Counted from the stretch's first letter, positions 24,154 through 33,406 are shown. The stretch: 64,000 nt of DNA from Litorivivens sp041625495 (GCF_041625495.1 NZ_JBFJTH010000001.1:1-64000), one strand, 5' to 3'. Translations and numbers: made by a program. The notes: a model not told the origin generated them from the letters alone.

Positions 24154-26586
24154 ATGGGTGATTCCAACGAGATTATGGATTTTCCGCTACTGCCGTTGAG
24201 GGACGTGGTTGTCTACCCTCACATGGTCATTCCCTTGTTCGTTGGTCGCGACAAATCGATTCGCGCCCTTGAAACGGCAATGTCGGCCAACAAGGAAATC
24301 ATGTTGGTAGCTCAGCGTGACCCGAATGTCGACGAGCCGGGCACTGAGGATCTCTACGATATTGGCACCGTGTCCAACATTCTTCAGCTGCTGCGCCTGC
24401 CTGATGGTACGGTAAAAGTTTTGGTTGAAGGGGCCTATCGCGCTCAGGTTCACCAGATCGAAGACAACGGCGAGTTTTTCCAATCTGAGATTTCTCCGCT
24501 TGCCGACGAAGAAGTGCCGGCAGCAGAAGTTGAGTCTCTGGTGCGCAGTGCCATCGGCCAATTTGAAAAATATGTAAATGTCAGTAAGAAGATACCTGCT
24601 GAAGTGTTGACTTCTTTGTCCGGTATCGATGAAGTTGGTCGTCTGGCAGACAGTGTTGCCGCCCACATGAGTATGGATCTGGAGCAGAAACAGTCCATTC
24701 TTGAAATGCTGTCCGAGCGTGAGCGTCTCGAGCATTTAATGGCGGTTATGGAATCCGAGATTGACTTGTTCGCGGTAGAAAAGCGTATTCGCGGCCGAGT
24801 TAAAAAGCAGATGGAGCGCAGTCAGCGCGAGTATTATTTAAACGAGCAGATGAAAGCCATCCAGCGCGAGCTGGGGGATATGGATGAAGGTGGCAACGAG
24901 CTGGAGGCCCTTGAAGCAAAGATCAAGGAAACCGGCATGAGCGCCGAGGCCGAAGAAAAGGCCATGTCCGAAATGGCGAAGCTCAAAATGATGTCGCCCA
25001 TGTCGGCTGAAGCTTCTGTCGTGCGTGGCTATATCGACTGGTTGATATCCATTCCCTGGCAAAAGCGCTCGCGTGTTAAGCACAATCTCGACAAAGCCGA
25101 AGATGTATTAAATGAAGATCACTATGGTCTCGATGAGGTTAAGGATCGGATTGTTGAATACCTGGCGGTACAAAAGCGGGTTAAGAAAGTAAAGGGGCCG
25201 GTATTGTGTCTAGTTGGCCCGCCCGGTGTGGGTAAGACGTCCCTTGGCGAATCCATTGCCCGCTCAACCAATCGCAAGTTTGTCCGTATGGCACTAGGCG
25301 GGGTACGCGACGAAGCGGAAATACGTGGTCATCGTCGTACCTACATTGGTTCAATGCCGGGCAAGATTATTCAGAAGCTGTCTAAAGTTGGCGTGCGCAA
25401 CCCTTTGTTTCTGCTCGACGAAATAGACAAGATGGGTATGGATCACCGAGGAGATCCGGCGTCAGCGCTGTTGGAAGTTCTCGACCCGGAGCAAAACAAC
25501 AGCTTCAGCGATCACTATCTTGAGGTGGATTACGACCTGTCAGATGTAATGTTTGTCTGCACGTCGAATTCGCTCAATATTCCGCCAGCATTGCTGGACC
25601 GAATGGAAGTTATCCGTATTCCTGGCTACACCGAAGCGGAAAAGACAAATATTGCGCGCCGTTACCTGATTCCCAAGCAGATGAAAAACAATGGCTTGAG
25701 GGAACAGGAGTTGAGTATCGAAGAAGATGCGATACGTGACGTTATTCGCTATTACACCCGCGAAGCCGGGGTTCGGGGGCTGGAGCGCGAACTGGCGAAA
25801 GTCTGTCGCAAGGTGGTTAAAAACCTCGCTCGCGAAAAACGTAAAGGTGAATCGACCCAGCTTAACGTGACAGGCGAGAATCTCGGTGAATATTTGGGCG
25901 TGCCAAAGTACACATTTGGTAAGGCCGAAGAAGAGAATCGCATTGGTCAAGTAACTGGCTTGGCGTGGACTCAGGTGGGCGGCGAATTGTTGACCATCGA
26001 AGCTGTGTCAGTAGTCGGTAAAGGTCGGCACGTGAAGACCGGATCGCTTGGCGATGTGATGCAAGAATCAATACAGGCCGCGGTAACCGTTGTGAAGAGT
26101 CGTTCGCAAGCGCTTGGAATTCCTGCAAACTATCACGATACACACGATATACATATTCACGTGCCGGAAGGCGCAACACCGAAGGACGGTCCTTCGGCTG
26201 GTGTTGGTATGTGTACCGCGCTGGTATCCGTGATCACCGGAATTCCTGTAAAATCAGCGGTTGCTATGACTGGCGAGATAACCTTGCGTGGTCAGGTATT
26301 GAAAATCGGCGGTTTGAAGGAAAAACTGCTGGCTGCTCACCGTGGTGGGATAACCACAATCATCATACCCGCCGAAAACGAGCCTGACTTGAAAGAGATT
26401 CCGGACGATATAAAAGCGGACTTGATGATAAAGCCGGTGAAGTGGATAGACGAAGTGCTGGAAATCGCACTGGAGCATTTACCTAAACCAATTTCGGACG
26501 AGGAGTACCTTGCGGGACTCGGTAAGCCGAATTTGGATGCAGATGTGGCGGAAGGGCAGGGTAGCAGCCGTTTTAGTGCTCATTAG
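24154..26586 (+). CDS. lon: Lon protease
   Basis: ATP-dependent protease for misfolded and regulatory proteins. The 810-residue protein has the N-terminal LON domain (FPLLPLRDVVVYPHMV near residue 10), coiled-coil linker, AAA+ module with Walker A GPPGVGKT (near 355) and Walker B LFLLDEIDKM, and the C-terminal protease domain with the Ser in KDGPSAGVGM and the partner Lys about 40 residues later. AAGAGG precedes the ATG. The clpX-lon-hupB order is conserved in gammaproteobacteria, and a heat-shock promoter lies in the clpX-lon gap. Confidence 0.97.
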   Translation: MGDSNEIMDFPLLPLRDVVVYPHMVIPLFVGRDKSIRALETAMSANKEIMLVAQRDPNVDEPGTEDLYDIGTVSNILQLLRLPDGTVKVLVEGAYRAQVHQIEDNGEFFQSEISPLADEEVPAAEVESLVRSAIGQFEKYVNVSKKIPAEVLTSLSGIDEVGRLADSVAAHMSMDLEQKQSILEMLSERERLEHLMAVMESEIDLFAVEKRIRGRVKKQMERSQREYYLNEQMKAIQRELGDMDEGGNELEALEAKIKETGMSAEAEEKAMSEMAKLKMMSPMSAEASVVRGYIDWLISIPWQKRSRVKHNLDKAEDVLNEDHYGLDEVKDRIVEYLAVQKRVKKVKGPVLCLVGPPGVGKTSLGESIARSTNRKFVRMALGGVRDEAEIRGHRRTYIGSMPGKIIQKLSKVGVRNPLFLLDEIDKMGMDHRGDPASALLEVLDPEQNNSFSDHYLEVDYDLSDVMFVCTSNSLNIPPALLDRMEVIRIPGYTEAEKTNIARRYLIPKQMKNNGLREQELSIEEDAIRDVIRYYTREAGVRGLERELAKVCRKVVKNLAREKRKGESTQLNVTGENLGEYLGVPKYTFGKAEEENRIGQVTGLAWTQVGGELLTIEAVSVVGKGRHVKTGSLGDVMQESIQAAVTVVKSRSQALGIPANYHDTHDIHIHVPEGATPKDGPSAGVGMCTALVSVITGIPVKSAVAMTGEITLRGQVLKIGGLKEKLLAAHRGGITTIIIPAENEPDLKEIPDDIKADLMIKPVKWIDEVLEIALEHLPKPISDEEYLAGLGKPNLDADVAEGQGSSRFSAH

Positions 26587-26598
26587 CGCTGAGGTTCC

Positions 26599-26627
26599 TT
26601 GACCGTCATAAATGCAGTTGGTATAAA
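26599..26627 (+). promoter_or_regulatory. hupB distal promoter
   Basis: TTGACC (26599-26604), exactly 17 nt, TATAAA (26622-26627): close to sigma70 consensus. It begins just after the lon stop codon and would give a leader of about 90 nt. Confidence 0.7.
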
Positions 26628-26705
26628 TCCCACTCGATTCAGTTGATGAACCTGTTGTCACTGATTTCAGGGAGTGGTTTGTTAATTACTTTCTCATGTA
26701 TTGCC

Positions 26706-26711
26706 TATAAT
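26706..26711 (+). promoter_or_regulatory. hupB proximal -10 element
   Basis: A consensus TATAAT lies 15 nt before the hupB start codon. The best -35 partner, TTGTTA at 26679-26684, is 21 nt away, so this may depend on another feature or be a weak second start. Confidence 0.4.
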
Positions 26712-26725
26712 GAAGGGGATAATAA

Positions 26726-26998
26726 GTGAATAAATCTGAGCTTATTGACGCAATCGCTGCTTCGGCAGATTTACCGAAAGCAGCAGCGGGTCGCGCTCTT
26801 GATGCGGTGGTTGATTCAATCACCGACGCATTGAAAAAAGATGATTCGGTTTCATTGGTCGGTTTTGGTACTTTCAGTGTAAAAGAGCGCGCAGCTCGCA
26901 CTGGCCGCAACCCTCAGACCGGTGCACCGATTGACATTGCGGCAGCAAAAATCCCGAGCTTCAAAGCGGGTAAAGCGCTCAAGGACGCCGTAAACTAA
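26726..26998 (+). CDS. hupB: DNA-binding protein HU-beta
   Basis: Small histone-like protein that bends DNA and shapes the nucleoid. The 90 residues start MNKSELIDAIA with a GTG codon and contain the family signature GFGTFSVKERAARTGRNPQTG with the intercalating Pro in the beta arm (RNPQTG). AAGGGG precedes the start. It lies behind lon, as in E. coli, with its own promoters and a strong terminator, which makes a short abundant message. Confidence 0.97.
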   Translation: MNKSELIDAIAASADLPKAAAGRALDAVVDSITDALKKDDSVSLVGFGTFSVKERAARTGRNPQTGAPIDIAAAKIPSFKAGKALKDAVN

Positions 26999-27049
26999 TT
27001 ACTGAACGATTTTATCTTCAGTCTTCGGAGTGGAATTTACTCCAGTATA

Positions 27050-27077
27050 AAGGCGCATCGAGAGGTGCGCTTTTTTT
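27050..27077 (+). terminator. Intrinsic terminator after hupB
   Basis: AAGGCGCATC (27050-27059) pairs over 10 bp with GGTGCGCTTT (27064-27073) around a GAGA tetraloop, followed by T residues to 27077. It ends 17 nt before ppiD. Confidence 0.88.
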
Positions 27078-27094
27078 GTAACTAGTGGACAAGC

Positions 27095-28975
27095 ATGCTT
27101 CAGAATATTCGCGATAACATCCAGGGTGTTGCTGCCAAGATAATCATTGGTTTGATGATTGTACCGTTTGCTCTCTATGGCATCGATTTCCTGTTTAGTG
27201 GCAGCTCTGACGCTCCGGTTGCTGTAGTCAACGGAGAGAAGGTCAGTGAAGCAGAACTCAATCAGGCCTTAGCGCTACAGAAGCGACAATTGCTGTCGAT
27301 GATGGGTGACAATATTGATCCAGGGCTTCTTGACGACGCGGTACTGCGTAAACCTGCGCTCGATTCACTGGTGCGTCAGAAGGTAATGCTGCAGGCGGCC
27401 GATGACGCCGGCGTGGCTGTTCCGGATGCTGTGCTAAATGCCAATATTGTTCAAATGACCCAGTTTCACGAAAACGGACGTTTTTCTCAGGAACGTTTTC
27501 GTCAGGTGCTTGCCGCTCAGGGCTTTACTCCCTCTCTATTTCGCCAGCTGATGCGCTCGGACCTGCTGATTGAACATCTTAATCGTGGCGTTGTAGGCTC
27601 TGCGTTTTTAACCGATTTTCAACGCGAGCAGGCTATTCGCTTGGGTGATCAGAAACGCAGTTTCCATTATTTGACGCTGGATTCGTCGGGATTTGCAGAA
27701 CAGGCTGAAGTATCCGACGCTGATATTGAAGCCTACTATCAAAACAACGCCGCGCGCTTTAAGACAACAGAGTCTGTGCGGGTGGCTTATCTGGAATTAA
27801 CGATCGCTGATTTCTTCAAGCCCGTTGCCGACGAAGATCTCAGAGCAGCCTATGCGGCTGAAGTGCAGGCTGCAAAAGCGCGTACTGAGCGGCACGCGGC
27901 CCATATTTTGGTGGAGCTGGGCGGTGATCGCGATCGCGAAGAAGCGCGTTCGCGCATCGAAGAGGCGAAAGCTAAGATTGAACAGGGTGCCGATTTCGCC
28001 GAGCTCGCCAAAGTGTATTCCGATGACTTTGGTAGTGCGGAGCAAGGTGGTGATCTTGGTTACAGCGCGGGGAATACGTTCCCGGAGGCGTTCGAAAATG
28101 CGCTTGCGTCACTTGAGGTGGGCGAAACCTCGGATGTAGTGGAAACCGATGCGGGCTTCCATCTGGTTAAGTTGCTGGATCTTCGAGCTCCGGATGTCGC
28201 CTCGTTTGAAGATCGGCGCGAAGCTATCGAGCGTGAGCTTCAGGAGCGAGCAGCTAAGCCCCGGCTAATCGCCGAGGTCGAAGCACTGCGTGACCTGGTG
28301 TTTAATTCGGATGGGCTTAAGGGGCCGGCTGAAACACTCGGTCTCGAGCTTAAGCAAAGCGACTGGCTGCGACCCAATGAAGGGAGCGGGGTGCTGGCCA
28401 ACCCCAAAGTGCGCGCAGCAGCGTTTAATGCCGAATTACGCGAGCAGGGTTATAACTCCGAGGTGATTGAAGTCAGCCCAACGCAATTTGTGGTAGTGAA
28501 CCCCATAGAGTACAAAGCGCCGGAGCTGAAGCCACTGGCGACGGTGCGTGACCATATCGTCAAGCAGCTTAAGATTGAAAAAGGGCGTGCTATAGCGAAG
28601 TCTGCCGCTGAAGAAATCGCTGAGGCGCTTAAAGCAGGCGAATCAGCTGAGGATATCGCTAAGGCGCGTGAGGGTGTAGAGTGGCAAGTTGCTGTTCGTG
28701 CCTGGCGGCAGGATCCAGCCGTCGCTGAACCTATCCGCAGTGCGGCTTTTAGTCTGCAGCGGCCTGAGGAAGGTGCTTCACGTATTACGACGACAAGCCA
28801 TGCCGGCAATACAGTCGTCATCCAATTAACCAATGTCTATGATGGTGACAAATCACTTATAGGCGACAAGCGGCGTAAAGAACTGTTGGCGAGTGCTGAG
28901 CGAATTCAGGCCTCCCAGGGTTTTAACGCCTATTTTGGTGAGCTGATGCAGTCTGCCAAAATCAAATACAATTGA
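27095..28975 (+). CDS. ppiD: Periplasmic folding chaperone PpiD
   Basis: Membrane-anchored chaperone near the Sec translocon. The 626-residue protein has a short cytoplasmic start, one membrane segment (about 15-34), a SurA-like N-terminal domain, and a parvulin (PPIC) domain at about 260-360, with HAAHILVEL and GGDLGYSAGNTFPEAF. The length equals E. coli PpiD (623). The hupB-ppiD order is conserved. The hupB terminator intervenes, so ppiD may rely on read-through; no clear promoter was seen in the 17-nt remainder. Confidence 0.93.
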   Translation: MLQNIRDNIQGVAAKIIIGLMIVPFALYGIDFLFSGSSDAPVAVVNGEKVSEAELNQALALQKRQLLSMMGDNIDPGLLDDAVLRKPALDSLVRQKVMLQAADDAGVAVPDAVLNANIVQMTQFHENGRFSQERFRQVLAAQGFTPSLFRQLMRSDLLIEHLNRGVVGSAFLTDFQREQAIRLGDQKRSFHYLTLDSSGFAEQAEVSDADIEAYYQNNAARFKTTESVRVAYLELTIADFFKPVADEDLRAAYAAEVQAAKARTERHAAHILVELGGDRDREEARSRIEEAKAKIEQGADFAELAKVYSDDFGSAEQGGDLGYSAGNTFPEAFENALASLEVGETSDVVETDAGFHLVKLLDLRAPDVASFEDRREAIERELQERAAKPRLIAEVEALRDLVFNSDGLKGPAETLGLELKQSDWLRPNEGSGVLANPKVRAAAFNAELREQGYNSEVIEVSPTQFVVVNPIEYKAPELKPLATVRDHIVKQLKIEKGRAIAKSAAEEIAEALKAGESAEDIAKAREGVEWQVAVRAWRQDPAVAEPIRSAAFSLQRPEEGASRITTTSHAGNTVVIQLTNVYDGDKSLIGDKRRKELLASAERIQASQGFNAYFGELMQSAKIKYN

Positions 28976-29017
28976 TGTAAAACTGTCGGGCGGGATGCTC
29001 GGCACAGGTTAATAATA

Positions 29018-29845
29018 ATGATAATTCAAGATGCCAGAGTCGAGTTGCCTACTGGGCAACTCGATATCTGGGTGGCCGTAGCTGCACACGTGTCACCCTA
29101 CCAGCAGGAGCAGGCCTACCAGGACTTGCTTAGCGTCCAGGAAAACGAGATGTTCAAGGCGCTGCGCTATCCCGAGCACCGTTTTGATTACCTGATGGGG
29201 CGAGCCCTGCTTCGCTCCGTGTTGGGGTCGTATACGGGTCGAAAACCGGCAGATCTCCAGTTTGAGCGCAATGATTTTGGTAAGCCGGAGCTGTCAAACG
29301 TGGATGACGCTCCTCGCTTTAACCTGTCACTAACCGATGGCGTCGCGATACTTGCAGTGCACGCTGATGCGGACATAGGGGCGGATATTGAGTATCACGG
29401 TCATGGGCGTTCCATGCTTGAAGTGGCCGATCAGTATTTTTCTGCGCTGGAAATTGCCGATCTGAAAACCTTGCCGTCAACCGATCAAAAGCGAGGATTT
29501 TTTCGCTATTGGACCTTGAAGGAATCGTTGGTCAAGGCCAAGGGGGAGGGTATGTCGGTACCCTTGGATAGCTTTTCTTTTCGCGCAACGAAAGAAGCTG
29601 GTGCTTCCGTGCACAAGGCAAAGCTGGTTAATGCTCCGGCGCATTTTATCGACGATGCGTCGCAGTGGGATTTCCGCTTTTTTGAGTTGGGCCTGGACTA
29701 CACAGCTGCGGTGAGTGTTTCGAGGCCGCTGCACAGGATTTGCGTTCGCGAGTCCATACCGCTGGTGGGCGCGATGGAAGTCGACTCAACCGAGGCGCTT
29801 TTTTCGAACCACCATCAAGACGCACTTTCGGCGGCTTTCTGTTAG
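29018..29845 (+). CDS. 4'-phosphopantetheinyl transferase, Sfp type
   Basis: Transfers phosphopantetheine from CoA to a carrier-protein serine. The 275-residue protein has the two family motifs GADIEYHG (121-128; Asp123 and Glu125 bind Mg) and WTLKESLVKAKG (165-176). The Sfp/EntD group normally serves secondary-metabolite carrier proteins but can replace AcpS; acpS is not in this window, so the true target is open. The TAG stop is part of TAGAAT (29843-29848), which may be a -10 element for the next gene. Confidence 0.85.
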   Translation: MIIQDARVELPTGQLDIWVAVAAHVSPYQQEQAYQDLLSVQENEMFKALRYPEHRFDYLMGRALLRSVLGSYTGRKPADLQFERNDFGKPELSNVDDAPRFNLSLTDGVAILAVHADADIGADIEYHGHGRSMLEVADQYFSALEIADLKTLPSTDQKRGFFRYWTLKESLVKAKGEGMSVPLDSFSFRATKEAGASVHKAKLVNAPAHFIDDASQWDFRFFELGLDYTAAVSVSRPLHRICVRESIPLVGAMEVDSTEALFSNHHQDALSAAFC

Positions 29846-29887
29846 AATCCTCCAACTTTTTAGTAGGTTAATCGTTGGGGGAAGACA

Positions 29888-31060
29888 GTGTATAAGATAC
29901 TGACGCGCAATCAGATATCCGTCAAAGGTCTCGAGCGCCTGCCGCGCGAAAAATACGAAATTGCCAGTGAATTTACCGCTCCTGACGCGGTGTTGCTGCG
30001 CAGCCACAAACTCACCACCGATGAAATCTCCGACTCTGTAATGGCCATCGCCCGCGCTGGCGCCGGGGTAAACAATATCCCGATTGCCGATTGCACGCGT
30101 CGGGGTATTCCAGTATTCAATACGCCCGGCGCCAACGCTAATGCGGTAAAAGAGCTGGTCATTGCCGGAATGGCTCTGGGCTCGCGCGGAATTCTTCCGG
30201 GCATCGATTTCGTCTCCACACTCGGTGAGATGACCGACGGGGCGGAAATGAGCAAGCTCCTTGAAAAAGAGAAGAAGCGCTTCAAAGGTCAGGAACTTTA
30301 CGGCAAGACGCTCGGTGTTGTAGGGCTGGGGGCCATCGGCTCGCTGGTCGCGCGCGCTGGCCTCGATCTGGGGATGGAAGTGATCGGCTATGATCCGGCA
30401 TTGTCAGTTGACGCGGCCTGGCGTCTGCCCAGCTCCGTCAAGCGCATGGAAAATATCGGCAGCCTGTTTGCTCGCGCTGACTATATCAGCTTGCACCTGC
30501 CCGTGTTGGACGCGACACGCGGACTCGTTAATGGCGAGCTGCTGAACAACTGTAAACCAACCACCCGCCTGCTGAACTTTGCCCGTGAGGAGATTGTCGA
30601 CAACGCCGCGATTGTCAACGCGCTGGAGGCTGGAACCCTTAATCGCTATATTACTGATTTTCCAGCACCTGAGTTAATCGGTCGAGACGATGTGATACTG
30701 ATGCCCCATATCGGCGCCAGCACCGATGAGGCAGAAGAAAACTGTGCGGTTATGGCCGCTGACCAACTGCGGGACTTTCTCGAGAACGGCAATATCAAAA
30801 ACTCGGTGAATTTTCCGGCGCTGGCCCTTGAACGCACCGGGGGTACCCGTATTGCCATTAGTAACAGCAACGTACCAAAAATTCTGGGGCACGTACTGTC
30901 AGCACTTGCAGATGCCGATCTAAATGTCATTGATATGTTGAACAAGAGCCGCGATGATGTGGCCTATAATCTGATTGACGTTGCAGCGGCACCTGCAGCG
31001 GCCGTGATTGACCGTATTCGCGGAATTGAAGGCGTTATCAATGTTCGAGTGATTGACTGA
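29888..31060 (+). CDS. serA: D-3-phosphoglycerate dehydrogenase
   Basis: NAD-dependent oxidation of 3-phosphoglycerate, first step of serine synthesis. The 390-residue protein has the early VRSH-type segment (LLRSHKLT), the Rossmann motif VGLGAIGSLVA (145-155), the catalytic Arg in FAREEIVD, the His in MPHIGASTDEAEEN and a C-terminal ACT domain (about 320-390) that may sense serine. It starts with GTG. It is shorter than E. coli SerA (410) and belongs to the form often paired with serC; serC and serB are not adjacent here. DUF1285 follows in the same direction. Confidence 0.85.
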   Translation: MYKILTRNQISVKGLERLPREKYEIASEFTAPDAVLLRSHKLTTDEISDSVMAIARAGAGVNNIPIADCTRRGIPVFNTPGANANAVKELVIAGMALGSRGILPGIDFVSTLGEMTDGAEMSKLLEKEKKRFKGQELYGKTLGVVGLGAIGSLVARAGLDLGMEVIGYDPALSVDAAWRLPSSVKRMENIGSLFARADYISLHLPVLDATRGLVNGELLNNCKPTTRLLNFAREEIVDNAAIVNALEAGTLNRYITDFPAPELIGRDDVILMPHIGASTDEAEENCAVMAADQLRDFLENGNIKNSVNFPALALERTGGTRIAISNSNVPKILGHVLSALADADLNVIDMLNKSRDDVAYNLIDVAAAPAAAVIDRIRGIEGVINVRVID

Positions 31061-31078
31061 TCCTGTCCGGGAGGGCCT

Positions 31079-31609
31079 GTGAAAAGTCTGGATGACATAG
31101 CGGAGCTTCTTAAGGGTCAACCCGGCAAGCCGCCTGTGGAAAAGTGGCATCCGCCGCTCAGTGGTGATATCGATATCACGATCAAAAGCGACGGGCGCTG
31201 GTTTCACGAAGGTGGTGAAATCAAGCGCCACCCACTGGTCAAGCTGTTTGCGTCTATCCTCAGGCGCGAAGATGATGGTGAGTATTACCTAGTGACGCCT
31301 GTAGAAAAATGGCGGATCTCGGTGGCAGAGTACCCCCTTCAGATTGTTGATTCAGAAGTAGCGCCAGATCGCATTGCAATGAAAACCAATGTCGATGAGT
31401 GGTTGGTGCTTGATGACAGTCACCCGCTCACAGTTACCACAAATATCAACACAGGCGAGCCGGTTCCGCGTGTTGCAGTAGACCGCGGTTTGTCTGCCAA
31501 GGTCAGTCGCTCTGTATTCTATCGTTTGGTCGAGCATGCCATCGAAGATGATGGCCAGTTGTGGCTAATGTCTTCAGGCCAGAGATATTGTCTTGGTGCG
31601 ACGGAGTAA
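31079..31609 (+). CDS. DUF1285 protein
   Basis: A 176-residue cytoplasmic protein of the DUF1285 family, common in proteobacteria and of unknown function. Conserved-looking parts are PPVEKWHPPLSGDIDI, DGRWFHEGGEIKR and LVTPVEKWRI. It starts with GTG after GGGAGGG, 18 nt behind serA, and is followed 4 nt later by the small PHA-system protein, so the three are probably one transcript. No catalytic motif could be recognised. Confidence 0.75.
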   Translation: MKSLDDIAELLKGQPGKPPVEKWHPPLSGDIDITIKSDGRWFHEGGEIKRHPLVKLFASILRREDDGEYYLVTPVEKWRISVAEYPLQIVDSEVAPDRIAMKTNVDEWLVLDDSHPLTVTTNINTGEPVPRVAVDRGLSAKVSRSVFYRLVEHAIEDDGQLWLMSSGQRYCLGATE

Positions 31610-31613
31610 GATT

Positions 31614-31892
31614 GTGGCAAAAATTTCTCTTCGAAAAAAACACACAAAGCCTGAAAGCGAAGTCAAAACGATGGTGGAAGAGCTTGCCCGTTCGCTCGCT
31701 CAACGCTATGACGCTAAAACGCGCTGGGATGGCGATAATGCCGTGACAATTTCCCATCCCAGACTCAATGGGCGCTTACAGATACACCGTGACGAAGTCA
31801 CGATCGACGTCAAACTCGGTATGTTGGCCGGTGCTTTCAAGGGCAAAATTGAATCGGAATTGCGCAAGGCGCTCGATGAGAAATTGTCCTGA
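31614..31892 (+). CDS. Polyhydroxyalkanoic acid system family protein
   Basis: A 92-residue basic protein resembling the PHA_gran_rgn family (small proteins often found with polyhydroxyalkanoate genes): KTMVEELARSLAQRYDAKTRW and DVKLGMLAGAFKGKIESELRKALDE. The GTG at 31614 was chosen because GGAG lies 7 nt upstream; a longer version from 31593 would overlap the DUF1285 stop. No PHA synthase is near, so a role in PHA storage is not shown. Confidence 0.6.
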   Translation: MAKISLRKKHTKPESEVKTMVEELARSLAQRYDAKTRWDGDNAVTISHPRLNGRLQIHRDEVTIDVKLGMLAGAFKGKIESELRKALDEKLS

Positions 31893-31927
31893 CCTTAGAA
31901 AAAATTGTAATGTCCGGGATAATTCAC

Positions 31928-31955
31928 CGAAATTGCTGCTCTAACCAGCATCTGA
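31928..31955 (+). promoter_or_regulatory. Candidate sigmaE (RpoE/AlgU) promoter of degQ
   Basis: CGAAATT (31928-31934), 16-nt spacer, TCTGA (31951-31955). The extracytoplasmic-stress consensus is GGAACTT-N15-16-TCTGA, so the -35 matches at five of seven places and the -10 fully. Transcription would start about 13 nt before the GTG. Confidence 0.45.
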
Positions 31956-31974
31956 TTTGTAAGGAGAAGGTTTA

Positions 31975-33351
31975 GTGAGCCAAGCACGTAGTCAATTCAA
32001 TCATTGGGCAATGCTCTGGCTGGTGGCGCTGTTTTTTCAGGCTCCCGCCTATGCGACCTGGCCGTTGCAAGACGGTAATGGCGAGCCTCTGCCAAGCCTG
32101 GCGCCGATGCTGGAGAAGGTCAATCCAGCTGTAGTGAATATCTCTACCTATACCACGCGCACCGTGCAGCAGAACCCATTGTTGCGCGATCCGTTTTTTC
32201 GTCGGTTCTTCAATATGCCGGAGCAGCAAATGCCGGAGCAGAAACGGCGAACTCAGAGCGCTGGATCAGGCGTTATTATTGACGCTAAAAATGGCACCGT
32301 TGTCACCAATCATCACGTTATCGATGGGGCTGACGAAATTACTGTGGCGCTAGAGGATGGTCGCAGCTATACCGCCACCTTGGTGGGCTCTGACCCTGAC
32401 GTCGATGTCGCCGTACTGAAAATCGACGGCAAGGATCTGGTTGATATTCCGGTGGCCGACTCCGATCCGGTTCGAGTGGGTGACTTTGTAGTGGCTATCG
32501 GAAATCCGTTTGGTCTCGGACAAACTGTGACCACCGGTATTGTGAGCGCATTGGGGCGAACTGGGCTGGGGATTGAAGGCTACGAAAACTTTATCCAAAC
32601 CGACGCGTCGATAAACCCGGGCAACTCTGGGGGGGCACTGGTCAACCTGAAGGGTGAGTTGGTGGGGATCAATACCGCCATTATCGCGCCCGCCGGCGGT
32701 AACGTCGGGATAGGGTTCGCCATTCCGACCAACATGGCGCAAGCGAGCATTACGCAGATTCTCGAGCACGGTGAAGTCAAGCGTGGCCAGCTTGGCGTCA
32801 TTATTCAGGATCTCACTCCCGAGTTAGCAGAGGCTTTTGGTATTGAAAATGGACAGCGCGGCGCGTTGATCGCCGAGGTTCAGGAAAACAGTGCTGCGGA
32901 CAAGGCCGGCCTGAAATCCGGTGATGTCGTGGTTGCGGTAGATGGCAAGGATATTCTGAGTTCTGCCCAACTGCGCAACGCCGTCGGTGTCAGGAAGATT
33001 GGTGAGACTCTAAAGCTCACCATCGTACGCGACGGTAAGACCAAGGTTATAAAATCCAAAATCGGCGAGCCGTCTACGCTGGTGGCAGGCAAGGATGAAG
33101 CTGTTCATAAGTTCCTGGAAGGTGCCTCGCTGAAGGAGGCCGACGATGCCGATGGTGTTCTGGTGTCAGAAATCGCCCAGGGCACGCCAGCGGCACGCTC
33201 CGGCCTACGTCCGGGAGATGTCATCCTGTCAGCAAACAAGACGCGGGTTAAATCGATTGCCGAGCTGCGCAAGGCGGTGAGTAAGACCGATGACCGGCTG
33301 CTTCTGCAGGTCAAACGGGGTCGTGCTGCGCTCTATATCATCCTGAAATAG
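31975..33351 (+). CDS. degQ: DegQ/MucD-type periplasmic serine protease
   Basis: HtrA-family protease-chaperone of the cell envelope. The 458-residue precursor has a signal peptide with likely cleavage after AYA (25-27), the catalytic triad His114 (TNHHV), Asp144 (DVDVAVLKI) and Ser218 (NPGNSGG), and two PDZ domains (about 265-355 and 370-455). It starts with GTG after AAGGAGAAGG. The length and two PDZ domains fit DegQ, DegP or MucD; the exact orthologue cannot be fixed. A sigmaE-like promoter lies directly upstream. Confidence 0.93.
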   Translation: MSQARSQFNHWAMLWLVALFFQAPAYATWPLQDGNGEPLPSLAPMLEKVNPAVVNISTYTTRTVQQNPLLRDPFFRRFFNMPEQQMPEQKRRTQSAGSGVIIDAKNGTVVTNHHVIDGADEITVALEDGRSYTATLVGSDPDVDVAVLKIDGKDLVDIPVADSDPVRVGDFVVAIGNPFGLGQTVTTGIVSALGRTGLGIEGYENFIQTDASINPGNSGGALVNLKGELVGINTAIIAPAGGNVGIGFAIPTNMAQASITQILEHGEVKRGQLGVIIQDLTPELAEAFGIENGQRGALIAEVQENSAADKAGLKSGDVVVAVDGKDILSSAQLRNAVGVRKIGETLKLTIVRDGKTKVIKSKIGEPSTLVAGKDEAVHKFLEGASLKEADDADGVLVSEIAQGTPAARSGLRPGDVILSANKTRVKSIAELRKAVSKTDDRLLLQVKRGRAALYIILK

Positions 33352-33359
33352 GCCGCAGC

Positions 33360-33406
33360 GGGCTGAACTGTGTAATGGGCAATATGTCGCCATTGCGGTT
33401 CAGCCC
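33360..33406. repeat. Nested inverted repeat after degQ
   Basis: GGGCTGAAC (33360-33368) pairs perfectly with GTTCAGCCC (33398-33406). Inside it AATGG (33374-33378) pairs with CCATT (33390-33394). No T-run follows, so it is more like an mRNA-stabilising or cruciform element than a terminator. Confidence 0.5.

Noticed and set aside
31593..31892. Start of the PHA-system protein at 31593
   Set aside because: It overlaps the DUF1285 stop and lacks an SD; GTG at 31614 has GGAG at ideal spacing.
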